A stretch of DNA of 64,000 bases from Burkholderia sp. BCC0322 (GTDB taxonomy: Bacteria; Pseudomonadota; Gammaproteobacteria; Burkholderiales; Burkholderiaceae). The stretch covers positions 186,583-250,582 of the forward strand of contig NZ_CADFDU010000005.1 in assembly GCF_902833045.1 (NCBI RefSeq), in the 5' to 3' direction. Shown in pieces: positions 30,301 to 39,511 of the stretch. Under the pieces are notes generated by a model, which had not been told where the DNA came from, searched no databases, and was given only the letters and a program-made list of their open reading frames with translations. Position 1 is the first letter of the stretch, and each line of letters begins with the position of its first letter. The translations under genes and the position numbers were made by a program.

Positions 30301-31754
30301 GCCGACGCGTTGGGCGCCAGCGCGGCATGGCTTCCCTCCGCGGATTGTTCGAGATCCTGCGGATAGTGATTGCGGCCGGCGACGATGATGAGGTCTTTCA
30401 GACGGCCGGTGACGAAGAGGTCCTCGCCATCGACGAAGCCGAGATCGCCCGTGCGCAGGTAGCGCGCGTCATCGCCATCCAGCTTCGCGAGAAAGGTGTG
30501 CTCCGTTTCCTCGACGCGGTTCCAGTAGCCGACGCCGACGCTCGGGCCGGTCAGCCAGATCTCGCCGATCCGGCCGGGCGCGCAGCGCTCGCCGGTATCC
30601 GGATTCACGATCTGCAGGCGGTGCTCCGCCCAGGTCCGGCCGCATGAGACCAGCGCGTGGCGCTTGCCGTGGTCGCTTCTCGTCGCCACGCCTTGCGCCA
30701 GGCCGTCGGCGTCGTAGTCCGCCACGCGCGGCAGCGCGCGCGCCGGCTGACCGGAGATGAACAAGGTCGCCTCGGCCATGCCGTAGACCGGGCGCATGGT
30801 GTGCGCGTGGAAGCCGCATGTGGCGAATGCGTGCGAAAAACGCGCCACCGACTCCGCGCGCACCGGTTCCGCGCCGTTGAATGCCACCCGCCAGCTGCTC
30901 AGGTCCAGCTGCGCGCGAGACGCGTCGGAGATCTTGCGCGCGCACAGGTCGTACGCGAAATCCGGCGCGGCGCAATGCGTGCCGCGATACTTCGTGATGG
31001 CCTGCAGCCAGCGGATGGGTTTCTGCACGAACGCCGCGGGCGCCATCAGCACCGACAGCACGCCGAGGTAGATCGGCAGCAGCACCTTCCCGAAGAAGCC
31101 CATGTCGTGAAACACCGGGAGCCAGCTGACGAACACCGCCGACGCATCGGCATCGCTCGCCTCGGCGATGACCGCCATATTGCTCAGGATGTTCGCGTGG
31201 CTGATCATCACGCCTTTGGGCGTGCCGGTGGAGCCTGACGTGTATTGCAGAAGCGCCAGCGTCTGCGGCGTGATTGCCGGTGCGCGCCATTGTTCGGCCG
31301 GTGCGTCGAAGCGCTGGTCCGTCGCCAGGATCTTCAGTTCCAGCGTGTCGGAATAGCCGTCCGCGTGATGCGCGATACCGTCGAGCGTGGCGGCGTCGGT
31401 CAGCGCGACGACCGGCGTGGCGTCGGCGACGATGGCCTTGAGACGATCGGCGGGACGATGCCTGCGCGGGGGATAGGCCGGTACGCCGATCAGGCCCGCG
31501 TACAGGCAACCCACCCATGCGCAGATGAATTCCAGCCCGGGCGGATAGACCAGCAGGACGCGATCGCCTGGTTGCGCGATGTCCTGCAGCCTGGCGGCGA
31601 TGCCGCGAGCCCGCTGGTCCAGGTCGCCGAACGTGAGTCGAGTCAGTTCCGCTTCGCCGTTCTCGAGAAAAACGAATGCCGTCTTCTCCGCTTCGACCTT
31701 GCCGCGAAACAACAAAATTTCTGTAACAGTCCTGAATTTTGTATCGGGAAGCAT
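27339..31754 (-). CDS. ocfJ: FAAL-ACP-KS-AT remnant-DH N-terminal half, chain-initiating polyketide synthase
   Basis: Protein of 1471 aa that starts the assembly line. Residues 1-585 are a fatty acyl-AMP ligase ([11 protein letters not shown] near 173, YPPRR near 110, [25 protein letters not shown]), which activates a free fatty acid and loads it on the ACP near 624 (HGLDSKD). KS about 682-1100 is intact ([29 protein letters not shown]). Residues about 1110-1330 are a collapsed acyltransferase remnant lacking GHSxG. From 1342 to the end lies only the N-terminal hot-dog of a dehydratase (HxxxGxxxxP seen as [10 protein letters not shown] near 1383); the other half is in the next gene, after a monooxygenase. 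I chose ATG 31754 because GAAGG lies about 7 nt upstream and the FAAL fold begins right after; a TTG at 31817 has no such site. A C12 acid would give the C18 amino acid known from occidiofungin, which is inference. Confidence 0.95.
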   Translation of the reverse strand: MLPDTKFRTVTEILLFRGKVEAEKTAFVFLENGEAELTRLTFGDLDQRARGIAARLQDIAQPGDRVLLVYPPGLEFICAWVGCLYAGLIGVPAYPPRRHRPADRLKAIVADATPVVALTDAATLDGIAHHADGYSDTLELKILATDQRFDAPAEQWRAPAITPQTLALLQYTSGSTGTPKGVMISHANILSNMAVIAEASDADASAVFVSWLPVFHDMGFFGKVLLPIYLGVLSVLMAPAAFVQKPIRWLQAITKYRGTHCAAPDFAYDLCARKISDASRAQLDLSSWRVAFNGAEPVRAESVARFSHAFATCGFHAHTMRPVYGMAEATLFISGQPARALPRVADYDADGLAQGVATRSDHGKRHALVSCGRTWAEHRLQIVNPDTGERCAPGRIGEIWLTGPSVGVGYWNRVEETEHTFLAKLDGDDARYLRTGDLGFVDGEDLFVTGRLKDLIIVAGRNHYPQDLEQSAEGSHAALAPNASAAFSINVDNVERVVIACEVRREALNTLNAEAVATEIRRTLAEAHDVDLYAAILLKPATILRTSSGKIQRSRIRQAFLDEQGLAIAGEWRRSFSVEDAPATAAARDTQALVQWCIERVARLSGIDSGKIDPDAPFSVHGLDSKDAIMLSGELQDWLGRPVSPTVVYDFPSIALLARHLCGTGNAMPDSAPGAAAARADIAIVGIGCRFPGAANPDAFWQLLLEGRDAVGASTKRAAGLPPAGLLDQVDQFDAAFFGISAREAESMDPQQRLLLELAWETLEHAGIAPRRLAGGRTAVIVGISNSDYIRLAQEAVADVGPYVATGNALSVAANRISYTLDLRGPSWAVDTACSSSLVAVHQACRALQRGESDAALAGGVNLILAPQLSASFTQAGMLSPDGRCKAFDAAANGYVRGEGVGMVLLKRLDDALENGDTVYAVIRGSAVNQDGRSNGLTAPNGPAQQAVIHGALRDAGVRAHDIGFVEAHGTGTPLGDPIELNSLAAVLSDARRPDDPCWIGSVKTNIGHLESAAGIASLIKTALALHHRVIPPNLHFRSINPQIALDGTPFRIPQQVTPWHSEHGPRMAGVSSFGFGGTNAHMILSEAPQPAEIEADPAAPAARVVTLSARTPEALQALAASYAAYLDAHPEVRLRNVAFTANTGRTHFARRAAIVASSLDSLRSQLDAVSSGEPAETPPAPTFHFCADDGGSADAVRQLRAACPAFDALMQQQSDAPGLPPAEAGFTAFQRALAQLWMAFGITPGAVSSTGDGHRAAASWAGVPQAPDGGAAGHHGIVIEIGAHAAAWDTILHTLAALYVRGASIDWDAVEQDAPRRRLALPTYPFERRTFWISPRAPRHPLLGHLMEQHAHAPATWIWQSRLDAPATTFLDGHRVKGAPVLPYSAYVEMALAATSEIGAAGHTTLKDLALHAPLPLHPHASRTVQTVLSRRSWGPFSFAVYHRIEDASAAATWQMCASAEIHESDRSHA

Positions 31755-31950
31755 GCTCAACCTTCGTTGTCTTCTAAACGTTGAATGTCTCAGGGCCGGT
31801 TGTGGCGATCCTGCCAAGCTTGCTTCTTGAACTGGATGGTCTTGAAATTAGAGCATTGCTCTAACCCGGCGTCTGCCCCGTAATCCAAGGACACGGCGTT
31901 TCGCGCACTGGATCAATACGGCTTTTGATTGATTCGCACGCCCGCGCTCG
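31755..31950 (-). promoter_or_regulatory. Leader region upstream of the FAAL synthase
   Basis: Gap of 196 bp between the dioxygenase stop and the FAAL start, the largest inside the run of biosynthetic genes. It is more AT-rich than its neighbours and carries a 17-bp palindrome, so an internal promoter here is plausible. I could not assign -35/-10 boxes with confidence. Confidence 0.4.
31848..31864. promoter_or_regulatory. 17-bp perfect palindrome, candidate operator of the core synthase operon
   Basis: TTAGAGC-ATT-GCTCTAA: two 7-bp arms around a 3-bp centre, ending about 94 bp before the FAAL start codon. The arms are AT-rich and there is no following T-run, so an operator fits better than a terminator. 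LuxR-type regulators (ambR1/ambR2 in the occidiofungin literature) control this family of clusters, so a LuxR-type site is one candidate; that is inference. Confidence 0.45.
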
Positions 31951-32937
31951 CTAACGATCGGCCATTCCGTCGATGTCGGGCGCGTACGGGTCCAGCAGCG
32001 ACACGACGACCTTGCGCTCGCCTTCGAACGGGTTGCGGCCATGCGCGAAGCGCATGTTGTCGACCAGCAGGACGTCGCCGCGTTGCCAGGCAAACGTGAT
32101 CGCGCATTCGCGGAACGCGGTGCGGATCTGCTCGATGTCGGCGAGATCGAATGGGCTCCCGTCGCCATAGCACGCATTGCGCGGAATTCGATCCTCGCCG
32201 AACAGGCTGACGATCGAACTGGCGAGCGATGCTTCCAGGTTCGAGATATGGAACAGATGGGCCTGGTTGAAGAATATCCGGTCGCGGGTGACCGGATGGT
32301 AGGCCACGCCCTGGTTGATCTGCGCGGTGCGTAACGTGTCGTCGTCGAGCCATTCGAGCGCGATGCCGTTGGCTGCGCAGAAGGCTGCCACCTGGCCGCG
32401 GTCACTGGTCTGGAAGACGGTTTCCCATGGAATGTCGACGTGCCGCCGGTAGTGCCTGACGTAGCGAACCTGTTTCGCCTCGAACTGATCCAGGATGCGC
32501 GGTCCGATCCTGCGGGTCACCTCCCGCATGTCGGCAAGCGGCGTTTCGCCGCCGGTCGTGGCCGGCGTCAGGCAACAGAACGCCACGCTCAGCGGCCAGC
32601 TGCGTTGATACGCGTTTTCGCAATGAAGTGCGATTGTCTCGCTCGGCGGATACTCGGTTGCGGTGAAGATGTCGTTGCCGATCGAGGTGCGCGGAGTGGA
32701 ACGATAGACGTAGTCGGAACGACGGGACGAAATCGCGTGGGCAAACGCCTCGAAGCCGCTCACGGATGAAACGTCGAAGCCGCGAAACAGGAGTGCGCCA
32801 TGTTCCAGCAGTCGGGATTCGAGTGCCTCCCGGTTGTCGTTCACCGCCTGCGCGATATCGCGCCGGTTCGACACGGGCTCCAGCAGCCACGGAGAACTTC
32901 CGTCGGCAAGCAGCCTGCGTTCCGTCATGCCCAGCAT
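31951..32937 (-). CDS. ocfK: SyrP/TauD-family Fe(II)/2-oxoglutarate dioxygenase, probable amino-acid beta-hydroxylase
   Basis: Protein of 328 aa of the TauD/SyrP family. The metal facial triad reads as HCE in LHCENAY (residues about 103-108; the SyrP branch also uses His-x-Glu) plus a distal His in FAHGRNPF near 303, and the Arg in GERK is the expected 2-oxoglutarate anchor. SyrP-like enzymes hydroxylate the beta-carbon of carrier-bound acidic or amide amino acids. Occidiofungin occurs with Asn or beta-hydroxy-Asn at position 1, so hydroxylation of Asn is the best guess, since beta-hydroxy-Tyr is covered by the CmlA-type enzyme. ATG at 32937 has AGGAAAGGA about 9 nt upstream; a second ATG three codons later is possible. 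It lies 76 bp after the aminotransferase gene. Confidence 0.9.
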   Translation of the reverse strand: MLGMTERRLLADGSSPWLLEPVSNRRDIAQAVNDNREALESRLLEHGALLFRGFDVSSVSGFEAFAHAISSRRSDYVYRSTPRTSIGNDIFTATEYPPSETIALHCENAYQRSWPLSVAFCCLTPATTGGETPLADMREVTRRIGPRILDQFEAKQVRYVRHYRRHVDIPWETVFQTSDRGQVAAFCAANGIALEWLDDDTLRTAQINQGVAYHPVTRDRIFFNQAHLFHISNLEASLASSIVSLFGEDRIPRNACYGDGSPFDLADIEQIRTAFRECAITFAWQRGDVLLVDNMRFAHGRNPFEGERKVVVSLLDPYAPDIDGMADR

Positions 32938-33013
32938 CGTCAGTCATCCTTTCCTGAACGTGGATCGCGGCGACACCGAACGGGTGGATCTGCGTGGTCG
33001 CGCCGCGGTGTGG

Positions 33014-34423
33014 CTATGCCCGGCAGGCCGTTTCCACGGCATGCTCGAAGCGATTGAGAATCTCGTGGATATCCGCTTCCGACACGATCAGCGGCGGCAG
33101 GAACCTAAGTACCGCGCCGTTGCGGCCGCCGGTTTCGATGATGAGCCCGTTTCGCAGGCAGTTCCGCTTGATGGCCTTTGCCCGTTCCGGATCGGTCGGG
33201 CCGGTTCGGCCATGTGCGCCGGGCATGACGACTTCGGCGCCGATCATCAGGCCGCGGCCGCGTATCTGGCCCAGACACGGAAAGCGTTCGGCCAGCGCTT
33301 CGAGGCCGGCAACCAGGCGTTTGCCGACTCTGTCCGCGTGCGCCGACAGATCCTCTCGTTCGACGATGCGCATGGTCGACAAGCCGGCCACCATCGCAAT
33401 CTGGTTGCCTCGGAAGGTGCCGGCATGCGCGCCGGGCGGCCAGGTGTCCAGGCGCTCGTCATAGACCACCACCGATAACGGATAGCCGCCGCCGAATGCC
33501 TTCGACAGCACCAGTACGTCCGGCCGGATGCCGGAATGTTCGATGGCGAACCGGGCGCCGGTTCGGCCGAGCCCGGTCTGTACTTCATCGACGATCAACG
33601 GGATTTCATGCCGCAGCGTCAGCTCGCGCAACTCGATCAGCCAGGCGTCGGGAGCGGGGATGCAGCCGCCTTCGCCTTGCACGACTTCGACGATGATTGC
33701 CGCCGGTTTCGTGATCCCGCTCTCGGGATCGGACAGGACGGTCCGAATATAGTTGATGCTGAGTTGATCGGTCGCCGAGCCATCGGTGCCGAACGGGCAG
33801 CGAAAAGCATAGGGATAAGGCAGGAAATGCACGTCGCGTCCGTGGCCGCCGGCCGATTTGGGCGTGAGATTTCCCGACGCGGCGAGTGCGCCGGCCGTCA
33901 TGCCGTGGTAGGCGCCATGGAACGCCATGATCGTCGAGCGGCCCGTATAGTGCCGGGTCAGCTTGATCGCCGCTTCGACGCCATCCGCTCCGCTGGGGCT
34001 GCAAAACTGGATCTTGCCGGATTCGGCCATCTTCCCGGGCAGGAGCGAGAACAGCTGTTCGACGAACGCGTGCTTTGCCGGCGTCGCCAGGTCGAGTGCC
34101 TGTTGCATTTGATCGGACGACAGAAACCGCATGACGGCTTCATTGACTTCCGGGTGATTGTGTCCGAGCGCGAGCGTACCCGCATTTGACAGGCAGTCGA
34201 AGTATTCCTGCCCCTCGGAGTCGCGGATGCGTACGCCTTTGGCATGGGTAAACAGTCGCGGGAAGGAGGCAGCGTAGGTTCGCGCCTTCGATTCGACCTG
34301 CTTCAGATACTCGAGTTTTTCCATGCGCGCAGATCCGGCTTGCGAGGCGGATTGATGGACACTGGCGCACGAGAATCGCTTCATCCTGGCCAATGGTGTA
34401 ACGGTACGACCTGATTGGAGCAT
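33014..34423 (-). CDS. ocfL: Diaminobutyrate-2-oxoglutarate aminotransferase
   Basis: Class III PLP aminotransferase that makes 2,4-diaminobutyrate from aspartate semialdehyde and glutamate. Visible marks are GHNHPEVN, SGADGVEAAIKLTRHYTGR, the PLP-facing Asp in IVDEVQTGLGRTG, Lys in LSKAFGGGYPL and TFRGNQIAM. These follow the EctB / Dab-aminotransferase pattern. It supplies the Dab for the C-A-T-E module at the left edge. The annotated start at 34423 has GGGGAG close upstream, but residues 1-33 do not look family-like; an ATG at 34324 (MEKLEYL) would give 436 aa, nearer the family norm, though its ribosome site is weak. The 107 bp upstream separate it from the UDP-xylose synthase gene. Confidence 0.93.
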   Translation of the reverse strand: MLQSGRTVTPLARMKRFSCASVHQSASQAGSARMEKLEYLKQVESKARTYAASFPRLFTHAKGVRIRDSEGQEYFDCLSNAGTLALGHNHPEVNEAVMRFLSSDQMQQALDLATPAKHAFVEQLFSLLPGKMAESGKIQFCSPSGADGVEAAIKLTRHYTGRSTIMAFHGAYHGMTAGALAASGNLTPKSAGGHGRDVHFLPYPYAFRCPFGTDGSATDQLSINYIRTVLSDPESGITKPAAIIVEVVQGEGGCIPAPDAWLIELRELTLRHEIPLIVDEVQTGLGRTGARFAIEHSGIRPDVLVLSKAFGGGYPLSVVVYDERLDTWPPGAHAGTFRGNQIAMVAGLSTMRIVEREDLSAHADRVGKRLVAGLEALAERFPCLGQIRGRGLMIGAEVVMPGAHGRTGPTDPERAKAIKRNCLRNGLIIETGGRNGAVLRFLPPLIVSEADIHEILNRFEHAVETACRA

Positions 34424-34530
34424 GGTCTCCCCGCCGCGTCTGTCACGTAAAGAAGGGACACCGGCAATGCGACGTCACCCCGTCATGCCATTGCCTTTCT
34501 GACATCGAGGCGTGGTTTCCGTGCGCGGCG

Positions 34531-35481
34531 TCAAACAGCGAGGGTCGCGCGGAAATAATCGATGGTCCGCTGGAGCCCCGCTTCGAGCCCGATCGTCGGC
34601 TCCCAGTCGAGGTGGGTGCGTGCGAGGCTGATATCGGGGCAACGTTGTGTCGGGTCATCCTTCGGCAGCGGACGGAATACGAGCCGCGACTTCGAGCCGG
34701 TCAGGCGCAGGATGATCTGCGCGAGTTCGCTGACCGCGATCTCGTACGGATTGCCGAGATTGATCGGGCCGGTGAGGTCCGCGGGCGTCGCCATCATCCG
34801 GATCAAGCCGTCGACCATGTCATCGACATAGCAGAACGCCCGGGTCTGGCTGCCGTCGCCATACAGCGTGATGTCCTCGCCGCGCAGCGCCTGCACGATG
34901 AAGTTGGACACCACGCGGCCGTCGTTGGGATGCATGCGCGGCCCGTACGTGTTGAAGATGCGTACCACCTTGATGCGCACGTTCTGCTGGCGGTGATAGT
35001 CGAAGAACAGGGTCTCCGCGCAACGTTTGCCTTCGTCGTAGCAGGCGCGCGGCCCGAGCGGGTTGACGTTGCCCCGGTAACTCTCCGGTTGCGGATGCAC
35101 ATCGGGGTCGCCGTACACCTCGCTCGTCGAGGTTTGCAGAACGCGCGCATGCGTGCGCTTGGCGAGCCCCAGCATGTTGATCGCGCCCATCACACTGGTC
35201 TTGGTGGTCTGCACGGGATCGAATTGATAGTGGATGGGCGAAGCCGGGCAGGCGAGGTTGTAGATCTCGTCCACCTCCACGTGCAACGGAAAGGTGACGT
35301 CGTGGCGCAGCGCCTCGAAGCTCGGGTTGCCGAGCAGCGCCGCCACGTTCTGCTTCGTGCCGGTGAAATAGTTGTCGACGCACAATACGTCGTGACCGAG
35401 TTCGACCAGACGCTCGCACAGATGCGAACCGAGGAAACCCGCGCCGCCTGTTACGAGGATTCGCTTTCGATTACGTTGCAC
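34531..35481 (-). CDS. ocfM: UDP-glucuronate decarboxylase (UDP-xylose synthase)
   Basis: Extended short-chain dehydrogenase of 316 aa with an NAD-binding [10 protein letters not shown] at residues 12-21. Several features fit the UXS branch rather than generic epimerases: [10 protein letters not shown], the catalytic [27 protein letters not shown], and [14 protein letters not shown] converts UDP-glucuronate to UDP-xylose in the cytosol. Occidiofungin carries xylose on its long-chain amino acid, so this gene most likely makes the sugar donor; the transferase itself is not in the window. Earlier reports call the equivalent simply an NAD-dependent epimerase/dehydratase. The gene stands between the thioesterase and the Dab aminotransferase, 153 bp from the former. 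Confidence 0.93.
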   Translation of the reverse strand: MQRNRKRILVTGGAGFLGSHLCERLVELGHDVLCVDNYFTGTKQNVAALLGNPSFEALRHDVTFPLHVEVDEIYNLACPASPIHYQFDPVQTTKTSVMGAINMLGLAKRTHARVLQTSTSEVYGDPDVHPQPESYRGNVNPLGPRACYDEGKRCAETLFFDYHRQQNVRIKVVRIFNTYGPRMHPNDGRVVSNFIVQALRGEDITLYGDGSQTRAFCYVDDMVDGLIRMMATPADLTGPINLGNPYEIAVSELAQIILRLTGSKSRLVFRPLPKDDPTQRCPDISLARTHLDWEPTIGLEAGLQRTIDYFRATLAV

Positions 35482-35634
35482 AATGGCACTCCAAGTATCG
35501 CGAGCAGGGAAGCGACGCGGCCTCCCGGCGTGCTTGACCGGCCCGCGGCGCCGGCATGGAAGCGGATAGGGCGCGGGCCTCTTCGTTCGACGATCACGGC
35601 ACCGGCCGGCACGCCGATCGCGAGGATCGGCCCG

Positions 35635-36354
35635 TCATGCTTGCAGGGCGCTCAACGCGACGTGTTCCGTGCGCCGCAGGCGGGCCGCGATGATGCCGGC
35701 CATCGTCCGCATCTGGTGCCTCAAAAAGAAATGATCGCCTTCGATCACGTGAAAATCGAAGCGCCCGGTGGTCGCGGCGCCCCAGCCTGCAACGGCATCA
35801 ACAGGGACCTGTTCATCCGCGCGGCCCGCGAACGCGGTGATGTCCACCGCCAGCCTGCGCCCCGGCACGGGCCGGTGGTTTTCGATCATCGTGAAATCCG
35901 CACGCAGCGCCGGCATCAGCAGCGCCATCAGTTCGCTGTTGTCCAGCACCGCCTTCGGTGTGCCGCCCATGTCGCGCAGTGCATCGACGAAGGCGCGGTC
36001 GTCCAGCGCCTGCATGCGTCGATCGGGGCGCTCCTTGCCCGGTGCGGGGCGCGCGCTCACGAACAGATGCCGCAGGTTCGGTTGCGCGTGGGCGGGCAGC
36101 CGCAGCGCCAGCTCGACGGCAATCGCCGCGCCCATGCTGTGTCCGAGCAGCGCGAAGGGACGATCGAAGCAGTTGGCCAGGTCGCGCAGCAACGTGTCGA
36201 CCAGCGTCGACATGTCTTGTACGGCCGGCTCGGACAGGCGGCTGCCTCGGCCTGCCAGTTCATGACGGCGCACTTCGATGCCGGGCAACAACGCTTGCAG
36301 CGCACGATAGACGGCGGCCGAGCCGCCCGCGTAGGGAAAACAGATCAGGCGCAT
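35635..36354 (-). CDS. ocfN: Thioesterase of the GrsT/SrfD family, stand-alone
   Basis: Alpha/beta-hydrolase thioesterase of 239 aa. It opens with LICFPYAGGSA (oxyanion region), has the nucleophile elbow GHSMG near residue 95, a catalytic Asp in AGRADEQV near 180 and His in GDHFFL near 210. Type II thioesterases normally clear misprimed carriers. In occidiofungin the free-standing OcfN was reported to act as a second cyclase beside the terminal TE domain, so editing and cyclization are both open. It is the first gene of the minus-strand run and marks the right end of the cluster; upstream DNA is gene-poor. Confidence 0.93.
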   Translation of the reverse strand: MRLICFPYAGGSAAVYRALQALLPGIEVRRHELAGRGSRLSEPAVQDMSTLVDTLLRDLANCFDRPFALLGHSMGAAIAVELALRLPAHAQPNLRHLFVSARPAPGKERPDRRMQALDDRAFVDALRDMGGTPKAVLDNSELMALLMPALRADFTMIENHRPVPGRRLAVDITAFAGRADEQVPVDAVAGWGAATTGRFDFHVIEGDHFFLRHQMRTMAGIIAARLRRTEHVALSALQA

Positions 36355-37610
36355 GCGAGCGGCTCACTTGCGCCTGGCGCACAGGCGATCGCGCTGTGGA
36401 AATTCACGTGTTCGGCGTTTTTCACCATTCAAGTTCCAGTCATTGTTGCCATGGCGACGCATCGGCAATCTTCACTTGGAGAGCAACGGGGGCGGCAGCA
36501 ACGCGCGCGTTGGTTCGCACGCCGATAGCCGGTTCGTCATCGCTGTGCACAGGCAGTGCGTCAAGCACATCGGACGTCATGGAGGCATGGACTGGCTTCA
36601 TGAAGACTCAAGATGCGCGCCGCTCGGATTCGGAATACGCCCGATCCGGGTGGGCATGAGTTAAACACGAGGCTGCGTGGATGTATGTCGTAGGAAGACG
36701 GGACGCGCGTAGTCGACCCTGTCGGATCCGCGCGAATCTGAACGCGTACGGAGGCGGCGCGCAGACGCCACGGAACGCCATGTTCATGTCCGGCGGGTGT
36801 ATCGGTTTCAAGCGCACAGGTTGACGTGCGCCGCATCCAATCCGCTTGCTCGCGATCGGGCCGTTCATCATTCTGATGCGCCTGATCCATTCGCAAACCC
36901 GTTCGATTATTTGCGCCGTCACGTTGCCGGCGGGATAGCGATCGACTGGATGGATATCGTTACGACCCGCCCGGAACGCGGGTTCTTGCTTTCCGGGCAA
37001 TCGCTCGTGAGCGAGCCTTTGAGTGTTTGGACGAGGCTGAGTCGTAGCGACTCGCGACATGGCTGTGTGCGCTGGCCCGGTTCGGTCCCGGTCCCTTGAG
37101 GGCTGCGTCGCCGCACGCCCCGCGCCCGATCAGGCAGGGGTGTACGACCCATCAATGTGCGGAGGTGGCTCGCAGGCCATCATCGACCAAGGGCAAGCAT
37201 CTGCGTGGCGGATGATCCACCTGGACAACCTGCGGCTAGCGGCGATCACCGATTGCGGCCCCGCGGTGGCGGACAAGGCGCGGCGGGCGGTCGAGCGCTC
37301 GACGCAGGTGCTGCGGGATCTCGGCTGCGCGCTGCCGACCGTTGACCAGGCCCAGGCTTACAGGGTCGCGCAGGAGGGGGCATGCGCACCCGCGCAGGCA
37401 GCGCGCCCGACGAGCTCCAGATCGGGTCCGCGCCCCGTCGCCGGAGCAGAGCAGAGACGCGCGAGGAACTGCAACTGGCCATTCCGAGGGTCAAGAACAA
37501 GCGGCTGAAGCGCAGCATCTCGGCAGTCGCCACCGAGGCCGTGCGTGGGTGGGTCTATTCCTTGTGTCCGGGTGTGGTTCGTGACATGGGCTTCGAGTCG
37601 GCAAATCGTG
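36355..37610. other. Gene-poor boundary stretch right of the lipopeptide cluster
   Basis: About 1.25 kb without a convincing intact gene. The first 150 bp are more AT-rich and should hold the promoter of the thioesterase-led operon. Short open frames on both strands do not look like known proteins, except a possible relic near 37440-37560 described separately. The mixed, degenerate character fits an insertion boundary. Confidence 0.5.
37437..37560 (+). pseudogene. Possible relic of a mobile-element (integrase-associated) DNA-binding regulator
   Basis: One frame reads TREELQLAIPRVKNKRLKRS followed by ISAVATEA. This resembles the start and helix-turn-helix lead-in of small regulators found next to phage-type integrases in Proteobacteria (pattern: TRAEI..EL..A..RI.NGR...SI.AVA.EAG). 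The HTH then breaks down and no integrase is present. The call rests on a short pattern match and is weak. Confidence 0.25.
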
Positions 37611-38240
37611 TCACTTTGACTTGGCGGAGATGTCGATACCATGATTGCGACCCGATTCGCGCGCTGTCGCCGATGGGTCCAGTGTCGCGAGAATCTTGTC
37701 GCGACATACCGTCAGGATTTCGTCTGCGAGTGGAGAATCATCCGGGCAAGCGCGCGACAACACAATCGCACCAACCAGATGCGCCATGATGTCGAGGCAG
37801 TTGGCTCGGACCTCCGCCGAGTCCGCACCGTCTGACGGATCTCGTTCTTGAACTAACGCCGCCAGCAGTCTTTCTATGCCGTCCGCGAATGTGGCCCGGA
37901 CCGCTTCGGGTTGGCGCGCGGCATCCCCGCCCAGTGCAGCCATCGTGCAGCCGGTTGCGCGCGAGTCGCGGTGCTCGCGCGCGAGATACTGCCGCACGAA
38001 CTCCGATGCGTCGACCCCGGCCGACAGCGCAACGGTCTGCGCCATGCCGCAGGCCGCCGATTCCGCCATCAGATCGGCCTTTGAGCGGAAGTGCTTGTAG
38101 AAGCCGCCGTGGGTGAACCCGGCTGCGCCCATCAGATCCGCTACTCCGACCCCATCAAAACCGCGTTCCCTGAACAGCGTCGACGCTGTTTCAACGACGT
38201 GGGCCCGATTGGCCTCGGCCTGTGCCTTGGTGACTTTCAC
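37611..38240 (-). CDS. TetR-family repressor, probable regulator of the divergent old yellow enzyme
   Basis: Regulator of 209 aa. The N-terminal HTH spans about residues 12-60 (LFRERGFDGVGVADLMGAAGFTHG is the recognition region in part, with GGFYKHFRSKADL after it); the rest is the ligand-binding helical domain. Cysteines at GCTM, ANCLD and RACPDD could serve as redox sensors, as in NemR. The start is GTG at 38240 with AGAGGAAA upstream. It is transcribed divergently from an OYE-family reductase, with two dyads in the 132-bp gap. This is the NemR-NemA arrangement, so repression relieved by electrophiles or quinones is likely, but the ligand is not shown. Confidence 0.92.
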   Translation of the reverse strand: MKVTKAQAEANRAHVVETASTLFRERGFDGVGVADLMGAAGFTHGGFYKHFRSKADLMAESAACGMAQTVALSAGVDASEFVRQYLAREHRDSRATGCTMAALGGDAARQPEAVRATFADGIERLLAALVQERDPSDGADSAEVRANCLDIMAHLVGAIVLSRACPDDSPLADEILTVCRDKILATLDPSATARESGRNHGIDISAKSK

Positions 38241-38286
38241 TTTTCCTCTCCGTGGGCGCGTTCCTGTCTGATGGCCTGACTATACA

Positions 38287-38306
38287 TTGATGTTGGTCAT
38301 CATCAA
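38287..38306. promoter_or_regulatory. Operator-like dyad 1 of the TetR / OYE divergon
   Basis: TTGATG-N8-CATCAA, a perfect 6-bp inverted repeat between the divergent starts. It shares the pattern ATGNNNGTCATCAT with dyad 2 about 38 bp away, which supports recognition by the same repressor. Confidence 0.55.
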
Positions 38307-38310
38307 AGTG

Positions 38311-38339
38311 TTGACACGTTAGATTATGATCGTCATCAT
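38311..38339 (+). promoter_or_regulatory. Candidate promoter of the OYE gene overlapped by operator-like dyad 2
   Basis: A consensus TTGACA at 38311-38316 is followed after 17 bp by CATCAT, a 4/6 match to the -10 box. The dyad ATGAT-CGTC-ATCAT (38326-38339) covers the spacer end and the -10, where a TetR protein would block RNA polymerase. The start codon is at 38373. Confidence 0.5.
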
Positions 38340-38372
38340 TGAGCCATTCCCATCATCCGACGCTGGAACGAC

Positions 38373-39455
38373 ATGTCAGAGAAAACGCTTTTCGAGCCGT
38401 ACGCCCTCGGTGGCCTGATGCTCGCCAATCGCATCGTCATGGCACCGCTGACTCGCAACCGTGCAGGCGCCGGGCTGGTGCCCGGCGAGCACGCCGCGAC
38501 CTACTACGCCCAGCGCGCCTCGGCCGGACTGATCATCACCGAGGCCACTCAGGTTTCGGCCCAGGCCCAGGGCTATCAGGACACTCCCGGCCTGTACACG
38601 CCCGAGCAGATTGCCGGCTGGCGCAAGGTCACGGATGCCGTCCATGCCAAGGGTGGACGCATCTTCGTGCAGCTCTGGCATGTGGGCCGCGTCTCGCACA
38701 CGGACTTGCAACCTCACGGTACGGCGCCGGTCGCACCTTCGGCTATCCGCGCCGAGACGAAGACTTTCGTCAACAACGGATTTGCCGACGTGTCCGAGCC
38801 GCGCGCGCTGGAACTCGCCGAGCTGCCGGGCATCGTGAACGACTTTCGACAGACCGCGGCCAACGCTATTGCCGCCGGTTTCGACGGCGTGGAAATTCAC
38901 GGCGCCAACGGATACCTGCTGGAGCAGTTCATCAAGGACGGAGCCAACCAGCGCACCGACGACTACGGCGGCTCGATCGAGAACCGTGCGCGCCTGTTGC
39001 TGGAAGTCGTCGCCGCCGTGGTCGAGGAAATCGGCGCGGAGCGCACCGGCGTGCGCATCTCGCCGGTTTCGCCGGCCAACGGCATTTCCTGCAGCGATCC
39101 GCAAGCGCAGTACGACTACATCGTCGAACAGCTCAGCGCCCAGGGCGTCGTCTATCTGCACGTCGTCGAAGGTGCGACGGGCGGCCCACGCGATGTCGCC
39201 GCGTTTGACTATGACGCGCTGCGCCGCCGTTTCAAGCAGACCTATCTGGCCAACAACGGCTACGACCTGGAATTCGCCACTACTCGACTCAATGAGGGCA
39301 GAGCCGACCTGTTCGCGTTCGGCCGCCCGTTTATCAGCAACCCGGACCTGGTCGAACGCCTGAAGCACGGCGCGCCCTTGACGCAGTTCAACCCGGCGAC
39401 GCTCTATGGCGGTGGCGCGGTGGGCTACATCGATTACCCGACGATTTCGGGCTAA
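38373..39455 (+). CDS. Old yellow enzyme family flavin reductase (NemA-like)
   Basis: FMN-dependent ene-reductase of 360 aa, the usual family length. It has MAPLTRNRA near the N-terminus, QLWHVGRVSH, the substrate-binding His and Asn in EIHGANGYLLEQF with its Tyr, then DDYGGSIENR and the phosphate-binding AFGRPFISNPDL. These enzymes reduce activated alkenes, nitro-esters or N-ethylmaleimide with NAD(P)H, and act in the cytosol. The divergent TetR gene and the SDR 56 bp downstream suggest an electrophile-stress unit. The exact substrate cannot be told from sequence. Confidence 0.95.
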   Translation: MSEKTLFEPYALGGLMLANRIVMAPLTRNRAGAGLVPGEHAATYYAQRASAGLIITEATQVSAQAQGYQDTPGLYTPEQIAGWRKVTDAVHAKGGRIFVQLWHVGRVSHTDLQPHGTAPVAPSAIRAETKTFVNNGFADVSEPRALELAELPGIVNDFRQTAANAIAAGFDGVEIHGANGYLLEQFIKDGANQRTDDYGGSIENRARLLLEVVAAVVEEIGAERTGVRISPVSPANGISCSDPQAQYDYIVEQLSAQGVVYLHVVEGATGGPRDVAAFDYDALRRRFKQTYLANNGYDLEFATTRLNEGRADLFAFGRPFISNPDLVERLKHGAPLTQFNPATLYGGGAVGYIDYPTISG

Positions 39456-39511
39456 GGCTCGTGCCCTTGACCGAGTCTCCACCAGCAGAACCCTTGCAAA
39501 GGAAAGTACCC

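Noticed and set aside
31848-31864. The 17-bp palindrome as a transcription terminator
   Set aside because: The stem is only 7 bp with three GC pairs and is not followed by a T-tract on either strand.
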